The notes: a model not told the origin generated them from the letters alone. DNA of 64,000 nt from Ixodes scapularis (GCF_016920785.2 NW_024609846.1:89430570-89494569); one strand, 5' to 3'. Counted from the first letter of the stretch, positions 28,501 through 43,500 are shown. Translations and numbers: made by a program.

Positions 28501-31500
28501 TTATGCCTCATAGCCCGGCATAAGCGTCGTCACGATGCACGAAACAATTTGTGTGGCCATTAAAAAAAAACAAAAAAAGACATTTATATGCCATTGTTTT
28601 TAACGGTGAAAGGTGTTTTAGTTTTAAATACAACAGTTACGGGCGTTGTAAGTAGGGATCAGCATGGAACTGGTGCAGCATGTAAATGTGCCGCACCCAT
28701 ATTTATTTCGTTTGACAGACTGCGCATACTCTCTTTCGACGCTTAATTTCTTTTTTTCTTTTTGTTTTTTGCAAGAGCGTAGACAGCGCAATGCCCTCCT
28801 GTTAATTCCGTCCTCGAATATGACAAAGTACGCGAAACAAGCCGTTAAATTCATAAAACGACGCACAATAGTACCTGAAAGGCTTGCACCGCTATGCTGC
28901 GCACATGCTAACACGACCGTTTCTAACAGTCCCTTCGGGGGATCAGACGACGTTTTGATAGAAATGATAAGCGTTCAGCTCTGGTCTGAGGGAATCCTCT
29001 CCGTCCGCTCCCCCCCCCCCCCCCCCCCCCCCACCCTCTGTCTTTCTCTTTCTCTCGCTGCCTTTCTCGCTCTCTTCTTTTTGATGGAATGGTTTATAAA
29101 CACTGACTTTTTGTCTGATACAAAAATTGCTATTGAAAAACACAAAATACATGGGAAAAAATTAATCCCTCCCAAAATACTCATGAACTTGAAGGAAAGT
29201 AGACCCCGAAAATTTAAACCCTACTCGAAAAGTAACGTGAGAAAACCAGTAAGCAAAGGGTCCTTTGTGAATAGGCCTCGGCTCGTCTAATGGCGTTACT
29301 TACGTTAAAGGCTTCCTTGATGCCTCCGTTGTCGGCGATGTTCTCACCCTGTGTGTTCACGCCGTTTATCTGTACGAGGGGAGAGAGGCTCGGGTCAGGT
29401 CGCCACCATGACAGCGACTCTAGCCGCTCATTCACACTGGAAGCGGATCCGCGTTCTCAAAGCGGTTGCGAACGCGGTTGTATACAGGTCTAGTACAATT
29501 GCACGCGCACTCGATGACATCAAGTGCGCGTGCTATTGTACTGGATCATTATACAACCGCGTTCGCAACCGCTTTGCGAACGCGGATCCGCTTCCAGTGT
29601 GAATGAGCGGTAAACGTGATGAGTGCGTCGCCTCCCCCTTAGAGCATAGGACAAGTCAGTTGTCAAAAAGCCCGGAGAGAAAATAAATAAAAAATTTTAT
29701 TATTGAGAGTTAAGCTTTCTTAAGATAAAGTCATCTCAGAAGGTGGGACTGAAAAATGCAGTTTCACGGATACTCAAAGTCACAGCGAAGTAGGTGTTAG
29801 AAGCTTAGGGCTGTCGCACTCTCCACAACCATTATTTATTTTCCCTCTTTCTAGACTTTGAGAATATGTATACATCGACAAGTTGACCTAACCTGAGGAC
29901 TTGCTGGTACTGGTTAAATACTTTATTGGGATAATTGAGCGTGCGAATTGCAGTCAATCTCCTTGATAAAGAGCTCCATGGGACTGGCAAAAAATGTTCG
30001 TTGTACAAGTCACTTCGTTCCAGAGTTTAGGACGAAAATTAGAACATGTGAAACCAAAATACAAGTAGGTCTACCGCGTAGAGGCAAACTTGCGCAAAAT
30101 AAGCTCCCATGAGACTAAACCTTAGTGCAGAGTGAAAACATTGCCACATGAAGCGCATGTGAAGGCGCCAGTCGTAGGGCAGAGCCGTTTATATTCTGAG
30201 AGGCGGATGGGTGGAGCTTGCGACCGGCAAAATCTAGCTCGAACAAGCCAACCTCGCAATAACACCAAATAAGGTGCGTTTTCGTTTAGCGCTCTGCACA
30301 AGCCACATGGATATTTTGTTTGGGCTGTAAGTGATCACTGCATTTAAGTAACGCGCACGTTTTATCCATCTTCAATAAGAATAGTCACACATTAGCATTT
30401 GTTCGTTTGTTTTCAGACAAAAAAATGCGAAAAAAGTCACGAAATTTAGAGCACGGGTTCCCAGTTTCTGCGAAGCAAACACTTTCTATTGTGTCACGGG
30501 AATCGTGGCGGTGGTGGGGATATATAAAAATAATATTCAAGATAAAAAGGGAATGAAACACGGCAATATGTTTGGAGCTCGTTCCAGATAAGAAAGTGCG
30601 ACACATTTATTGCGTGGAAAGAGCCAAAAGTGCTTACGTTAACGAAATACCCTTTCAGTGCGTTGACATGTCACTGCAGATATGGGGTGGAATCGAGAGT
30701 GGATCATGAATTATCAGCACAATATGGCGAGGAAACTAAAGCCACTGGACCCTGGGGAGGTAGCTTCATTGCCTTCCCTGCCCGTTAGTCGGATGCAAAC
30801 ATATACTAATAATATACAGACGACCCTACCTTGCAAGGAGTTCGGTCTCAGTTGCCATGGCAACCGCATTTCGTTCCATTCAAATCCTCGAAAGGGTTGT
30901 TCTGAACCAGTCGCACCAAGATCGCTATGGAGCATCATCGTACAGAAGCGTTCCACGCCAATGTAAGCGCCTTTGTCGCTGCGCAACAGTCAACTTAAAG
31001 ATCATGCTTATCTCCACAGATCTTTTTGAATGGTATTATTGTTCTCGCGTATTTCAAGACTGGAAAATTATTTCTTATTACAACCAAGCACCGACAACCA
31101 TATGGAGAGCTTGGTGCTAATTTCTCGGGATTCATTAGCCTGAACGCCGCATTTGCTAGTACGCTCCTTGTGAGTTTCTCAGTCCATGCGAATGGCGTGC
31201 AAACCAGTTTTTGTTTACTCATTGATTTCTATGGGTGATGTGGCGATTCCTTCGTGCAACAGAACACAGGAAGGCTACAAGTGCGAACACTTAGCCACTT
31301 CTACAGCACGAGGAAGCATGAAATACACGCATTCCAAGGTTTTGCATTGCGAACGTGACATCTTATCCGTTCCCGCCCCCCCCCCCCCCCCCCCAAAAAA
31401 AAAAAAAAAAAAAAGTAAATAATAAAAACAAAAATAGCGTAGTTCTGCTCTACACTCTGGGAGTCGAAGTTCGCTGCCAATAGCACATAAAAATAATTCC

Positions 31501-34500
31501 GGAGGATCAATAACAGCGTCAGGTACAACTGAGGAAAAGAGCAAAACAAACGCCAGACAACACACAAAACAAAATACTAACTGCGCATGTGCAGTTGTAA
31601 GAAGCGCTTTAAGGGAAGGAGTATGTGCTACGTACTCATCTGTTTAAAGAAGATATCAATTTCTAAAATCACCAACGAAGCGGCGCGTACGTACTCGTAA
31701 TAAACGCAACTGCTCTCACGTTCAAGGTGCCTTCGGCTACCGTGTAGTTCCCGTACTGCTCCACGATGCACTGAGCCCTCTGGCGGAACTTGAGGTCTGT
31801 CTCGGGCTCCCACCAGTTGAGATTGTGGCCGTCCTTGTCGAACTGGCGCCCTGTGGAGCCGACACCGAAGTGCACGAGTGAACGGCAGAGCGGGGGACAC
31901 CAGCTCAGAGCCCGCCCTGATTTCTTGTGAAAAGAACCTGCCTGAACCGACTGTGGTCAACTACACCTAAAATAATCAAAACCCGTTCACTTCTACGTCA
32001 TCACAGTGAGATGAAGCGCAGACGCTGATTGGACACGAGTGCTACGTCAGTGTTCGGCAGGGACTCGGGTCCAGAGAATGCGCCGAAGGACACTCGGTGT
32101 CGCGCTCGGGACTACCATTTGCTGAGTTGGCGCCATCCGAGCGGGATGACGTTACGTGGAGTTAGAGGAGGCTGCGCACAGGCTTTCATAATCTAGTTGC
32201 TGTTGGCTTAATGTGACCACGTACCTTCATCGTCGAAGCCGTGCGTAATTTCGTGGCCAATGATAGAGCCAATTGCGCCGTAATTCAGGTAGCTAGGGGG
32301 AAAGGAGATGGGTTAGCCAGGGGCATTTCGACGACAGCTCAGGAAAATTGTCTCACTTGGGCCGATCTTTCGAGAAGAAGACTCCCTGCAGGATGCCGGC
32401 TGGGAAAACTGCGCACAAAGAAACAAGTCCTCGTGTGAGCTGGACAAGAATGACGAAAATAATCCCTGGAGAAGGGGAACAAGAGGGACAAAGTGTATCG
32501 ACAACCATCATGAGATGTGCGAGACCCGCCAGTTTCACTTCAATATTGTCCAATATTATGCAAAAATTATGCCACGTTGCTCTGCCTCATACTGTATCGG
32601 GGAGGGTTATCTTGCAACGTTGCGACTACTGCGACTGTCCGATTACTATCACCGTTCGGATGACATTGCCGTGAAACGTTTAGACTGCCTGCACACTCGA
32701 CCTTGGTTATGGTGTTATCGGTTAGGCAAAGACTGCTATACTTCGTTTCAGCTTCGGTCCGAGCACGGTCAATGTTATGAGCCGAAGGGCCAATCAAACA
32801 GCGAAAGAGGCACAACGTCATGGCGTGCTCTTTGCGCTTGATAGGACTAGCCGGCGGAGGAGCACGCACAGAGAGACGGCGGATACCGGCTGGTCCTATC
32901 AACTGCAGAGAGCACGCCATGACGTTGTGCCTCTTTCGCTGTTTGATTGGCCCTTCGGCTCATAACATTGTCCGCGCTCGGACCGAAGCTGAAACGAAGT
33001 ATAGCCGTCACGTCTCCTAAACTAAACAAGTTTACGCATCTGCTCTAACATTCCGGCTGAGGTCACTCTGCCCTTATAATTATAGTCTTCCTTGGTACTG
33101 GTGGACCCATTATATCCAACGATTTTAACCGGAATGAATTGCTCATATAAAGTATATTCATGTGCGAGCCAGGGAAGTCAGGGTACATCACAGTCTTTAC
33201 GTTCGTGACAGCAGACATCCACGGCCGCTCGGGTCGGACTATGAAGCAAATCTTTCCCTGGTTCAAGGGACACCGCACTTTGCATTTTGAGTGTGGTGTC
33301 GTGCATGATTATCATGGTTGAAAAAAACCCGAGACTGCGGGTAAACGACACAACACTAAAAAGTCTCTGACTTACCCGCAGTCTCGGGGTTTTTTCAACC
33401 ATGTGCAATGTACACCAGCTCGTTTGCGCCCTTACCTTTTTTTCATGATTATCAATTGTCGCACCAAGACACAGTCGAAAGAGAAGAAAGAGAAAAGCAA
33501 AACTGCAGTCTCCCGGTTTTAATTTTTTTTTTACCCTGTGGGAGAACAAACAGGAGTGTGCAAGAAGACTGGACCGCTTTGCATAAGAACGTGAATGACG
33601 CATCAACAAAAAATATCGACGAACGTCTCGATAAGTACCGGATATGTTCACTTCTCATGTAAATTTCGGCACAGTTGACTTTTGTCCGACATTTTAATCC
33701 GAGCTACTGTTCTAAAATGCGTCTTTGGCGCATTTTGGCACGGGAACAGCAACGCGATGCGGCTCGCTAACACCGTGCGCTTGCTTGTGCAGGTCACGGC
33801 ATGCATCCAGTCCCTCGGAGCCAGCACGAACCTTCCGCGTTCCCAGAGCCAGTGTTCGACGACGCACGGATACAGCGGTGATACTACTATCATCCAACCT
33901 TTTTGTTTTCTACTGGACGGTTTGTGCCAGAACCTCCCTCTCCCAAGCAAGGCAACTGCATATCTACGGCTGGCATCTGCTCGGCTCCTCCAGTGGGCAC
34001 GGGAACAGCAACGCGATGCGGCTCGCTAACACCGTGCGCTTGCTTGTGCAGGTTAGTACTTGTTCCACCCTTTTGTACGCAAAGAAATCTAACAATCTAT
34101 GGTTGATGTGGTTCCCGTGCCCAGGGATTTGGCTGTCTTTGCTTGAGCAGTGTGTTAACGCGGTCGGCCAACTTATTGTACTGTCCGGGGACGTAGAGCT
34201 GAATCCCGGCCCCACGCCGTCTCAGGTGTCTCAGGAACATAGGTTCCATGACAGAGGCACAACTAAAATAATTTAATGATATGTTCACTCTCTTACAAAG
34301 TGTCAATGCCCGTACGATAAAAATGAATAATGAGCAGTCAGACTTAATCAAATCCGTAAATGAGATTAAAATAAATCAGATATTAATTCAGGGTAAAGTC
34401 ACGGAAATCAATAAGAGACTAACTGCCGTCGAGACTAAAAGCACAGCTTGTGGGGTCGTCCAACAAGAACTAGTAACGTTGCGTCAACAAGTTGGGTCCC

Positions 34501-37500
34501 TTTTAAATGATAATTCCACGTTGAAGGTTAGTCAAGCAGAAAAAGAAGATAGGTTTCGACGGGATAATTAGCTTTTTTTATGGCTTGGATGACGCTCAGT
34601 CGGAAACTTGGGCTCAAACAGAAGGTAAATTGCTGAATGCTATAGCGACTCCTGTCAACCTGGTCATTCCTAGTGACACCATTGAGCGAGCGCACAGGCT
34701 TGGCGCATTCTCAGTCAATAAATGCAGACCGATTATAGTCAAATTATCGTCATTTAAAACGAAGCAACAAATTTTATTTTCAAGTGCTAAACTGAAGTCT
34801 AGCGGCATAACTGCCAGCGAAGATTTTTCACCCGCTACGAGGCATGCTAAGAAGAAGCTTGTGAAATTTGGCAAATCACACAACGGTACATTTAAATTGC
34901 GCTATAATAAGCTCTTTATGAACAACAAGTGTTCTAGTTATAATCCCCTTATCAACAGCGTCTGTGAGCTTGCAGACACGCCTAGTATTCAGGTTTATCA
35001 AAAACCAGCTGATAACGACGTAACTGCTTCGGCTTCCAACGCCCGGCAATGACGAGTCGTGAGGGGAAGTGGCTTGTCATCGTTGCCAAAACAAGTTTCC
35101 GTTCTGTTTACTAATATTCGTAGCATTCTTCCAAAAAGGGACGATTTATGTTCTGTTATCGATTCCACTGATGCTGACATAATCGTTTTGACTGAAACCT
35201 GGCTTTCCGCAAAGGCAGCGTTGGGACGCTTATGGGCCCGCAGCTAGTGCTTATAAGACGGCCATTACGAACGCCAAAGATGTGTTTTTTAATGTTACCT
35301 GCCAGCATGCGGATTAATAATCCCAAACAATTCTGGAACTCTGTAAATAAGAATGATAAGTGTGCTGTGTCTCTCAGAAATACTGATGGTGGTTATATTC
35401 CTAGCAGTGATTGTGCAAGTGTCTTCAACGTTTTCTTCCTCTGATTTATTGTATTCCTCAATTTTCTACCAATGCCTAATTTCCAATGGATCTAATTTGT
35501 ATTGACACTATAGGCATAACCAATGTGATAGATACTCTCAAAACGTCGTCGTCTGCTGGTATTGACAACATCAATTCTAAATTCTTGAAAAATACGAAAA
35601 TGTACACTGCAATTATTTTATCCAAACTTTTTGAGCAGTCTGGAGCTTGGTTTTATCTCCGACGATTGGAAGATTGGGAATGTGATTCCTTTGATAAATC
35701 AGGTGACAAACATTCTCCAACTCATCTCAATTACTTTCATACCCTGTAAAATTCTTGAACACGTGATATGCTCTCACTTTGCTAATTTTTTAGAGTATAA
35801 CTTTTACTTCTGTAATGTTCAACATGGGTTCCGGAAATCATTTTCTTGTGAGACTCAGCTCTTGTGTTTCACCCATGACCTTCATTCCATTCTTGACCGG
35901 GGCTCTCAAGTAGACTGTATTTTCCTAGATTTTTCTAAAGCCTTCGACAAGGTCCCTCACTCCCTCCTTATTCAAAAACTTATCAAACTTAATTTAGACC
36001 CTAACGTCGTTGCATGGCTACGCTCGTTTCTTACTAATCGATCGCAGTTTGTAACTGTCAATGGTGTGAATTCCTAGCCTTCATCAATCACTTCAGGTGT
36101 TCCCCAGGGCTATGTTCTGGAGCCCCTCTTATTTCTTATCTAAATTAACGACCTACCTAACAATGTATGTTCCTCTGCCCGGTCTGTTTGCAGATGACTG
36201 TGTTATTTATTGTGAAATTACTAATGACTCTGACATATCTCTCCTTCAGTCTGATGCTAAGTCTATCTCTGAATGGTGTAGCTTGTGGTGCATGAAATTA
36301 AATACTGCTAAATGTAAATACATGCGTGTGTCTCGTCTTAACTCAACACGTCCTGTTTACTCCATTGATAACGTTCCTCTTGAGTATGTGCCATCCTACA
36401 AGTATCTGGGAGTGCACATAACTTCTGATTTATCCTGAAAAACTCATATTGAACATATCGTTAACAATGCTAATCGCATGCTTGGATATCTTAAAAGAGA
36501 CTTTTTTCTCGCGCCTATGTCGTTGAAACTCATTATCTACAAAACCCTTGTTCGGAGTAAGCTGGAATATGCTGCGTCTATCTGGGACCCCGGTCTAGAA
36601 TCGCTCATTTCTGAATTAGAATCCGCCCAGAATCGTGCGTCCCGCTTTATTCTTTCTAATTACCATCGTACCGCCAGCGTAACCGTAGTAAAAACCAGCT
36701 TTCCTTGCCTCATATTTCTATCCCCAGAAAAGTGTCTCGCTTGTGTTTGTTAAACAAAATATATCATCATAATTCATCTCTCAATCAAAGGCTTCCAACA
36801 CAACCCCATTATCTTTCAGCACGGAACGATCATAGATTCAAGGTTGGCATTCCATCCTGCAGGACTAACGGATATCATCATTCCTTTATTCCCAGTACCT
36901 CTTTGTATTGAAATCACCTTCCCATGGATGTTGCCGAAATCCTGGACAGTAAGAGTTTTAGAAATGCCTTAACTAACATGTATATCTTCACAGAACTATA
37001 GTCCTTCTGCCGTTTTGCTGTTGTGTATTGTTTCTATGTGTTTATTTTTAAAACTCACTCCCCTCTGTAACGCCTTTGGCCCTGAGGGTAAAATAAATAA
37101 ATAAATAAATAAGGGCAGCAATCAAAGGGCAACACAGAGAACGCGCAGGGAGCGCGTGATGACGAGCTGGACAAGCGCACGCCGTCATTGGTTGAGGTCG
37201 GAGGCAAACAAGGGGACGCGTGGGCTCGCTTAGGATGTAAACAAGCGCTAGACGTGCGCAAGGAGCAGACGAACTTGCGCGCCGTCCTAACCCTTCTCGA
37301 AGGCCACGTGATTAGTATTAGAAGATCGAAACACTGCACAATGGCAGAACAACTGACATCGTGGAACGTAGAAGTCATTCCGAAAGATAGCAAACGTCGG
37401 TGCGCCGCCAACGCTATAGTCGGTGACAGGTTATGGGTAAAGTGGAAGCTCCTCCAACACCGCTTAGAAGACAAGGCCGTAGTGCTGACATTTTCGACTT

Positions 37501-40500
37501 GCCAGCGAAGGCCAACGCTGGACACTGAAGAAAAAAAAAATGTGTGTGTGTGTATGTTTATACAGCTTAGAACTTAAAGAGGCCCTGCAAGGAATTTTTA
37601 CTGTTTTTTTTATTTGCACCGAGCCTGAGCGCACTGAACGTAGTAACTGAATGAAACCTTTCTTTTATCGAAGTTCGCTTTATTGTAAAAGTTATAGCCA
37701 AATCAAAATTACAAAAACAAGCAAAAAATAACCTCCTTCATGACGTCCTTGGTCGCTTGTGTGGTCGTAAACTAGAGGAGGGGAAGTGAGCTCAGCGAGC
37801 GGTTACGGTGGCCGCACGCCGTGTCAACGGCTCGTGAGGGTGCCACTAAAGCATGTTCTGGCCAGGCTGTATGAAGCGGGCAGCCAGGGCGGCTCGCATT
37901 GCATTTTGCTGCGCGATCAAACACCACTTTGGCGTGACACTTCATTGTCCACAAACGACAGCAAACACGGGGTAAAGATTAGTTCAGAACGGGAGCCACT
38001 TCGCTCTGCCATACCGCCAAAAGTCTAAACCACAAGCCAAAGATGCTCGCCGAAGGCATTGGGAACGCTCGGAACCGGTCGGATCCTCCTGTCCATACGA
38101 CCGCAGCACCACCACGTACATCCGGGACCTTAGCTCGCCGATCGTTGGTGCCTGGTCCCAGTACACCTTTCTAGTATGCGCCGCCTTTTGCACCTCTTGG
38201 TGGCAGGTATGTCGACGAGTCATTTCTTGTTTCCGTACTTTCTAAACGGCATTTGTTTCTTTTCTAATCTAAAATAGTGAACAAAAACTACTTTTCTAAA
38301 TGATTGAAACGGTTCGCGCCACTTATACACCGGGGGTCACCCCCGTAGGGGGAGGATGTTTCTGCGTTCCCGGTTGAAATATGACGCACTGATATTTAGT
38401 TACTCTCTCCGTGCCCGCTGGCTTGCCTAAACCCCGAGGGACGCGGAAACCGCAAAAAAGGTAGACGCTTAAATATGTTTGCTGGGCCCCTTTAAGGGCT
38501 GTTTATGCTCCGACGTCGACGAACGTAACTTGCGCCGGCGTTCGTCGTCAACTACGACACGACGCGCCGCGCTGAAAAGGTTGCTCCGGTGCGCACTTCG
38601 CGTTGCGCATGCGCGTTGCCATAGCAACCGCGACGTAAGCTGATGGTCTATTTCCGTTTCCGTTTCCATTTTGTCCAGACTTGTTCCGACGGGAGGAACC
38701 AATGAGAGCCGATTCGCCATGCATTTATATCAGCAAAGAAAGAAAAAAATATGCAGCGGTGCTTTTATGGCGCCGAATCCGGCACTAGAGAACACGCGCG
38801 ATGTACACGTACGAGATATATTTGATAAACGCACAGTGTTTGGAGAATTTTATCATCTAGTGCATGAGCTGCGCGAGTCCAACCCAGAATACCACTTCCA
38901 ATATTTCATGTAAGACGACGGTCGATAGTCATGTCGCTTATCAGACTGAATCAATTCTGTCGTTTCCTTTTCTGCAAGATGACGAAGGCTTCATTTGACG
39001 AGCTGCCCGGGCTCGTCCACGACCGTCTTGTACACGCGCCCCCACATCGCTCTTCCATCTCGCCCTCTGAGCGGCTGGCCATCAAACTGAGGTATGCTCT
39101 ACATATGTGATATGACCTTCCTTTTCGCGGACGCTCGATTGATGAGGTTAGGCTTCTAGACGTTATGCTAGCGCCGGTACTCACGCTCAACTCATATCAA
39201 AGCACCCCAAACCAGGAACTTATCCGCTCTGGTCTACTCCGATATTTTGAGTGGTCCAAGCTCGATAATGTGTTTCAAAATAAAGTTTGGGCTCGGAAAT
39301 CGTTAGCAAAAATCGGGGACACGACGATTCAAGTAGAAACTTACCTCAAATACTTCTTTTACTGCTTGAATGCACGCATTAAAATTTTAAGTCTCTACTC
39401 ATAGAAAAACAAAATCCTCCAATGGTACAGTTTTTTTATATTTTCGTACTTAAAATAGACTTAAATTTTTAGTGTGCAAAGGGGACCAGTGAAGTATGCA
39501 TTCGAGATAAGTTTCAGCTTGATAGGTTCAGTTGCTGATGTTTGACGGGCCATGGGTACTAGCTTATAACTTTATTTTGAGACAATTATAAATAAGCGAA
39601 TCCACATATCGATGTAACACTTACTACATCAAACACATATTTTACTAAATAAAAAAGCTGACCAATTTGAAAGCATGGGCATTCTTGTTCTTTTATATTT
39701 TTGTACTTGAAATTGAGACTTAATATTTTAATTAGTAAACCTGGTCAGTAATATCCATATTTGAGGTGAATTTCTATTTCATACGCCGATTGCCTGATTT
39801 TTGCGGGAGATTTTAGAGTAGAACCTATTTTCAAACACATTGTAGAGCGCGAGTCAGGCATATTTACAGAGTGATTCAAGGAGACGCCAGGCTCTTTAAA
39901 CCGAGCGCAAAATTCGGTTTCTTAACCTATCGCGCAACGACTTTGTGCAGCGTTGCCCACGGATGGTGCATTTGTTTTGTAAATTTTGCAAAGGAGCGAA
40001 CTTTGAACGAAATGCTGCAGGCCCCGACACTGTACACATCCCGACTCATGCATCGTGCCTGCATCATTGAGATTTCTACGCTCAAGACAGCTACCTCAGC
40101 AACACGATGGCTCTATCTAGGGGGGAGGGGGGAGGAGAAGTGTTATACCTTGTGCCGGAACACTGCGCTAGAGGACGACGATGCTGGCACACCAGCCACT
40201 AGCACACTGCACGCGCGCACTCACAGAACGCGCGCACTTGCAAGCTCTCGATCTGCCCACCGGTCGCAACGGCCGGATCAGAATAAATACGAAGTATTTG
40301 GCGGTAGCCTTCCTGCCTACGCGAATACCACACCGGGTTTGTAGGCACACTCGCTGCGCAAGCTAGCGTCTGCATTCGTGTGTACCTACATGCGGCCGTT
40401 TTCGCACTTTCGTGTTCGTAATTTCACGATTTTAAGAAAACCCGAAATGCGCAATCTCATTCTCTTTTTGTTAGACTGCTTCTTGGTGCAGTAGCTGACT

Positions 40501-43500
40501 ATCACGCACGACATCGCACTAAAGTGCGGTGTCGCCTGAACCGGAGAAAAATTCGCTGCTTAGCGCACCGTGCGGCCCTGGTGTCTGCCTTGCGGAGTCC
40601 ACGTGTTTTTCATTAATAAAAATGCCACATTCGTCTTCAACGTCAGCTGTTGTTGTCGCAGAAGGAAACGGATCGACAAGCGTAAACCTGAAACTAAAGG
40701 TTAAATCAACGAGGTTGTGCCAAAAATAAAAGTACGAGCGTCGAGACAGCAGCAACGAGCTTCAAAGACGGCAGCAGCAAGCGTCGAGAAGTCGGCGTGA
40801 CAGCTGGATAGCGCGCAAGCGCTTAGTCTGTCGTCGTCAGGGGAGTGAGTCGGAAAGGTCACCCTGGGCTTCTTTTCTATCACATTTGGTATCTCGGACA
40901 TTCGAGCATCGAACATTTGGGTTAAGAGTAAACACGAATCGTCTAAAATTATGAACTAGCGTTCCTTCTCGGTTATGAACACGGCAATATTAAGTTTATA
41001 GTGGACGTCGGCTCAAAAGAATTTTGTATTTCTCGTTTTTCTATTGATCCAGGCAACGTCATGTTCTCACACTTTCGCGTTTTCTTCCAACTAGTCTATA
41101 ACGCATGGGCGTACCAACCGGGGGGGGGGGGGGGGGGGTCAAGGGGGGCGCTCACCCCAGAGTTGTCAGAGTGGGGTGGCAAGGCATGTGTTTTGCCCCC
41201 CCCCCCCCCTGAAACAGCCGCCACTGGGCAGGGCAAACACTGGCCGGCGGCGCCCAAGAGATACCAAGGGCACCGCCCCCCCCCCTGCCCTGGGGGGGGG
41301 GGGGGGGGGGGGCTCTGGTTTGCCCCCTCCCCCCTCCCACTCAAAAGCAATTTGGTACGCCACTGCTATAGCGTCACATTCTCACGCAGCGTTGGCGTCC
41401 TGCGATGAATCGTTTATTGACGCGGGCCGCTATAGTCAGTTACAGGTTAAGAAAAGTTTTCGAGGGAAAAGAAGCATGGGGAAAAGGAAGCAGACTAAAC
41501 GTTGAAGAGAGGAGGAGGTTTTCTACTCTTTTCTTCAGCATTCCGTCTGCTTCCTCTCCCCAGCCTTCCTTTCCTTCGAAAAATTTTCTTAACCTGTAAC
41601 TGACTATAGCAGCCACCTCAGTTTTAGTTCTCCGCTACCAATTATTGTTTAAAAGTTAGACGGTACGACAAACTGCATTTCGCAATTATTCACGAACGCG
41701 GGAACCGTCGACCGGCAACACAGCACTTACTTATGCAGTTCTCCAGGCTGTTGTAGTAGGCGTTTACCACAGCAACCTGGGCGAGGTTCTCCCACTCGCC
41801 CTTGATGTGCGGCTTTCGCAGATACCCATAGGCGTAGTCCGTGGACCACTTGCGCAGCCGCATGACGTTCTCGAAGTACGTGTCGGGTTGCAGTGCCACG
41901 TTTTTGTAGTGCTCCTCCACGAGAGCGTCCTTCAGCAGCTCCTCCGGGTAGCCGATGTGCGGCTGAATGGCCAGGGCCTTGGCCCGTGCGCGCTGCTGCG
42001 TCTGCTCGTCCATCCAGTTGATGTCGTCCAGGATCGCCATAAACTCTTTCAGAATGAAGTTGACCATGTCCAGCGCGGCGCCCTTGCTGTCCTCCTGGAA
42101 GAGGTGCCGCACGTAGAGCGAGGAAAGCGCCATGCCCAGGTAGCCCGTGAGCGAGCCTATGCACTGCTCCCAGCGGGCCATCTCGCGGGTTTGGCCCGTC
42201 AGCACTCCGATGAACTCCTGGAGTCGCTCGCGCCACGGCTTGCCCAGCATGCCGTACGATTGGAGCACCGCGCGCCACACCATGTAGTTAGCGATGGTGC
42301 GCGCCGGCGTGCGCAGGATTAGAGACTCGAACTGCTTCACGAACTCGGGCACGACCACGCTGATGGGCTCGTCCGGGGTCACCTTGTCGACAAGCAGCGA
42401 GTTGGAATAGCGATTCCAGTCAATCTGCGTGTGTACGGCGGGGGCAGTTTGGAAAGCAAACGGGAACCTTCGTTAGGTCTGCGATCGCGACCGTGATTTT
42501 TGCAGACGAGGCCAGACGCAGTGGTCGTTTGCCGCAATATCTAAATTTTGCGACGAGCGGTCCGGCATTCAAATTCACTTATAATTTTAGACACTTGTTC
42601 AAAGCACTAATGAAACCATTTTTTGGTGCGCTCAGAAACTGCAAGTTGACGGTTAAGTCAGATCAAGGTCTTCAAATATTACATAATTTAGTTAATCTAA
42701 TATATTTTCTTAAAATCTAAGGCACTGCAAGGAACTAACCTGCGTGGGTGGTTACCTCCAATACTGACCAACCTATGATTCATTTTTATCACATTACAGT
42801 CATAAAAGGAGATAGAAATAGCAGAATATCATTCTGCCGTTGTTCTGCCTAAAGGATGGTTCACACGGCATTAGTTCACACAGCCCGTTTTCTTAAGGCT
42901 CGTTTACACAGACCCGTTTTCTGACGTTACGTTACGATAAGTCACCGGGAAATCTGTCCTTCGTATTAAGCATATCTACCCATTCAAGCAGATAGCCTGG
43001 CACGCGACATTGGAGACACGAATGTTTCGGTGGCGACGAGCGAGGACGGTCAATTACCGTGGCAACCCAGGACACAAGGCTCGTCGTAACACCGTGGTCG
43101 TAACGTAACGTAAGAAGTTGAGCACGGTTCAACTTTTCATACAGCACCGTTTTCTTACGTTACGTCTAAAGGGGTGTCCAAACAGGACACTACAAAACGC
43201 ACGACTCCGACAAATCGTGAAAATTGAAGCGGACGCGCCCGCTTCGCGCCCGCTTCAATTTTCACGATTTGTCGGAGTCGTGCGTTTTGAAGTGTCCTGT
43301 TTGGACACCCCCTAAAGGGTAACTGCAAAGAAAAAAAAGTTTTTTTTTTTTAAACAGCCTAATTGGGACAAACATGTCACAAAACAAATGTTCCGCGAAA
43401 AAAATGATTTTTTTTATCAATATTTACGCCACAGGACGTAATTTAGTAGAGTCAGAACCTCTCCACATTTGAAACTCCCGCTCTTTTGACCCCCGCGGAA

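Larger units (their letters stand above)
33700..37111 (+). mobile_element. Non-LTR retrotransposon with 2A-like leader (CR1/L2-like group)
   Basis: In order: a 5' region with a duplicated 57-bp segment, a short ORF start with a 2A-type motif, an ORF1 coiled coil and C-terminal domain, an endonuclease start, a large internal deletion, RT pieces, and a 3' tail (TAAA/AAAT)n at 37090-37111. Multiple stops and the endonuclease deletion make it inactive. The 5' limit is approximate. Confidence 0.8.

Noticed and set aside
28664..29290. 208-codon plus-strand open frame
   Set aside because: It runs through a poly(dC) block (polyproline) and matches no family I recognise; no splice or start context supports it.
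33178..33651. 157-codon minus-strand frame
   Set aside because: It crosses a hairpin at 33313-33405 and has no recognisable domain.
41166..41363. Glycine/proline-rich proteins
   Set aside because: They are translations of long G and C runs within a MITE.
41807..42322. 171-codon plus-strand frame and a 183-codon alternative minus frame
   Set aside because: Both overlap the neprilysin exon 41731-42424 in other frames; only the M13 frame has family motifs and splice sites.
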